Shown here one piece after another: positions 63,057-64,000 of a DNA stretch of 64,000 bases. The notes beneath the pieces were generated by a model. It saw nothing but the letters and a program-made list of their open reading frames with translations. It did not search any database and was not told the DNA's origin. Source of the DNA: Mycobacterium branderi (lineage in GTDB: Bacteria; Actinomycetota; Actinomycetes; Mycobacteriales; Mycobacteriaceae); the NCBI RefSeq assembly GCF_010728725.1, contig NZ_AP022607.1, positions 372,001 through 436,000 on the forward strand, in the 5' to 3' direction. Within the stretch, counting starts at the first letter, position 1. Each line of letters opens with the position of its first letter. The position numbers and the translations under genes are program-made.

Positions 63057-63485
63057 ATGTTCAGCATCCTCAAGCGAGTCTGGGTACCGCTGGTCGTGAT
63101 CGCGGCAATCACCGGCGGCGGCCTTGCTGTCGATCGGCTCCGCGGCGTTTTCGGCTCCGATGAAATATTTTCGACATCGCCCAGCGCGCAGACGCTGGTG
63201 TCGCTGCACGAAAAGCGGGTTACCTACCAGGTTTTCGGGCCGCGCGACACCGCGGGACGGGTGAGCTATCTGAATGAGGATGCCCAGCCGGAGAAGGCGG
63301 ATTTCACCAGCCTGCCCTGGACATTCACCGTCACCACGACGACGCCGGCCGTCATCGCCGACGTCGTCGCACAGGGTGACAGCGACACCATCGGATGCCG
63401 CATCATGGTCAACGGTGAGCTCAAGGATGAGCAGACCTCCACCGGGCACCATGCCCAGACTTTTTGTCTGGTGAAGGCGGCATGA
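63057..63485 (+). CDS. mmpS: MmpS family membrane protein
   Basis: 142 residues. N-terminal basic residues and a membrane helix (WVPLVVIAAITGGGLAVDRL), then the MmpS outside domain (VTYQVFGPRDTAGRVSYLNE; LPWTFTVTTTTPAVIADVVA; CRIMVNGELKDEQTS) with two cysteines. Accessory subunit of the adjacent MmpL transporter; ATGA overlap with it. The family number is not determined. Confidence 0.93.
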   Translation: MFSILKRVWVPLVVIAAITGGGLAVDRLRGVFGSDEIFSTSPSAQTLVSLHEKRVTYQVFGPRDTAGRVSYLNEDAQPEKADFTSLPWTFTVTTTTPAVIADVVAQGDSDTIGCRIMVNGELKDEQTSTGHHAQTFCLVKAA

Positions 63486-64000
63486 ACGGCCCCGACGAGC
63501 CGCGCCCGTTGCTGATGCGGGCGGTTCACCGGTTCGCGGTGCCGATCATCCTGGCGTGGCTGGGCCTGGCGGTCGCGGTGAACGTTCTCGTCCCGCCGAT
63601 CGAGGCAGTGGCGAGAACCCATGCGATCACGATGTCGCCGCGCGATGCGCCGTCAATGATCGCCGCGAAGCGGATCGGCGCGAAGTTCCAGGAATTCGAC
63701 TCCGACAGCATCGTGATGGTCGTCCTGGAAAGCAACCACGGACTCGGCACTGACGCGCACCGCTATTACGCCGGGCTGGTGAAAACACTCGAGGCGGACA
63801 CCAGGCACGTGCAGCACGTGCACGACTTGTGGGGCGACCCGATCACCGCCGGTGGCGCTCAGAGCGGCGACGGCAAGGCCGCATACGTGCAAATCCACAC
63901 GGCCGGCAACCAGGGCAGCACGTTGGGAAACGAGTCCGTCGACGCGGTCGAGAAGATCGTCGACGAGTCATCGCCGCCGGTTGGAATCACGGCCTACGTC
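63482..64000 (+). CDS. mmpL: MmpL family RND transporter, 3' end outside window
   Basis: The first 173 residues of an MmpL protein. Start ATG at 63482 overlaps the mmpS stop. First membrane helix (FAVPIILAWLGLAVAVNVLV) and the start of the first large outside domain (SMIAAKRIGAKFQEFDSDSI; VVLESNHGLGTDAHRYYAGL; HVQHVHDLWGDP) are typical. RND exporters of this family move lipids, siderophores or drugs. Its position in a CsoR/CstR-regulated operon is unusual. Confidence 0.93.
   Translation, partial: MNGPDEPRPLLMRAVHRFAVPIILAWLGLAVAVNVLVPPIEAVARTHAITMSPRDAPSMIAAKRIGAKFQEFDSDSIVMVVLESNHGLGTDAHRYYAGLVKTLEADTRHVQHVHDLWGDPITAGGAQSGDGKAAYVQIHTAGNQGSTLGNESVDAVEKIVDESSPPVGITAYV

Overview
The window is high-GC chromosomal DNA from a mycobacterium (genus Mycobacterium in the broad sense; species not determined). 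The evidence is the gene content: a whiB6-espM pair, a full yrbEAB-mceABCDEF operon with Mce-associated genes, mycobacterial lipoproteins (LpqM-like and a tandem paralogous pair), two receptor Ser/Thr kinases, an Rv1747-like ABC/FHA exporter, MmpS/MmpL, a mycofactocin-type SDR and a FadD35-like acyl-CoA ligase.

Layout. 1-9.4 kb: an ABC exporter with two FHA domains (cut by the window start), divergent whiB6 and espM, small unknown genes, an LpqM-like zinc-peptidase lipoprotein, a SUKH-like protein, a secreted protein and a vapBC45-type toxin-antitoxin pair. 9.5-14.4 kb: a tightly coupled minus-strand operon made of a 10-codon leader, an unknown gene, two paralogous lipoproteins, and a kinase whose outside domain is a siderophore/metal-binding-protein fold. 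15.3-15.9 kb: a higBA pair with what looks like a leaderless promoter. 16.1-27.7 kb: yrbEA-yrbEB-mceABCDEF plus two Mce-associated genes (one cut by a nonsense codon) and a CAP-domain protein. 28-42.6 kb: a catabolic block with an M20 amidohydrolase, TetR, RibBA, flavin reductase, esterase, two alpha/beta hydrolases, a luciferase-like monooxygenase, a DUF1028 Ntn-hydrolase-like protein, a SnoaL-like protein, a PucR-type and a LuxR-type regulator, and an F420-type LLM enzyme. 42.7-50.8 kb: SDR, Zn-alcohol dehydrogenase, P450, acyl-CoA ligase, alanine dehydrogenase, a hydrolase and a 56-residue protein. 51-57 kb: a putative type VII exported, toxin-like locus, a frameshifted gene, a zinc-finger remnant and a PknH-like kinase. 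57.6-61.1 kb: a tyrosine recombinase flanked by similar inverted repeats, a truncated P450 and an IclR regulator with three operator-like sites. 61.3-64 kb: a CsoR/CstR-regulated operon (DUF302, DsbA-like, CstR-like repressor, MmpS, MmpL) that runs off the end.

How the parts may work together. A 50-bp inverted-repeat element with 18-bp arms and a constant 14-bp spacer occurs upstream of the mce operon/amidohydrolase, of the SDR/LLM pair and of the P450, which suggests one regulon for import and oxidation of a lipid or alcohol-like substrate. The 30-37 kb genes look like a two-component flavin monooxygenase system with its own flavin reductase and riboflavin-precursor enzyme, followed by hydrolases. 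The end operon pairs thiol/sulfur chemistry with an MmpSL transporter under a repressor whose cysteine pattern fits persulfide sensing better than copper sensing. No CRISPR array, rRNA gene or recognisable tRNA gene was seen.
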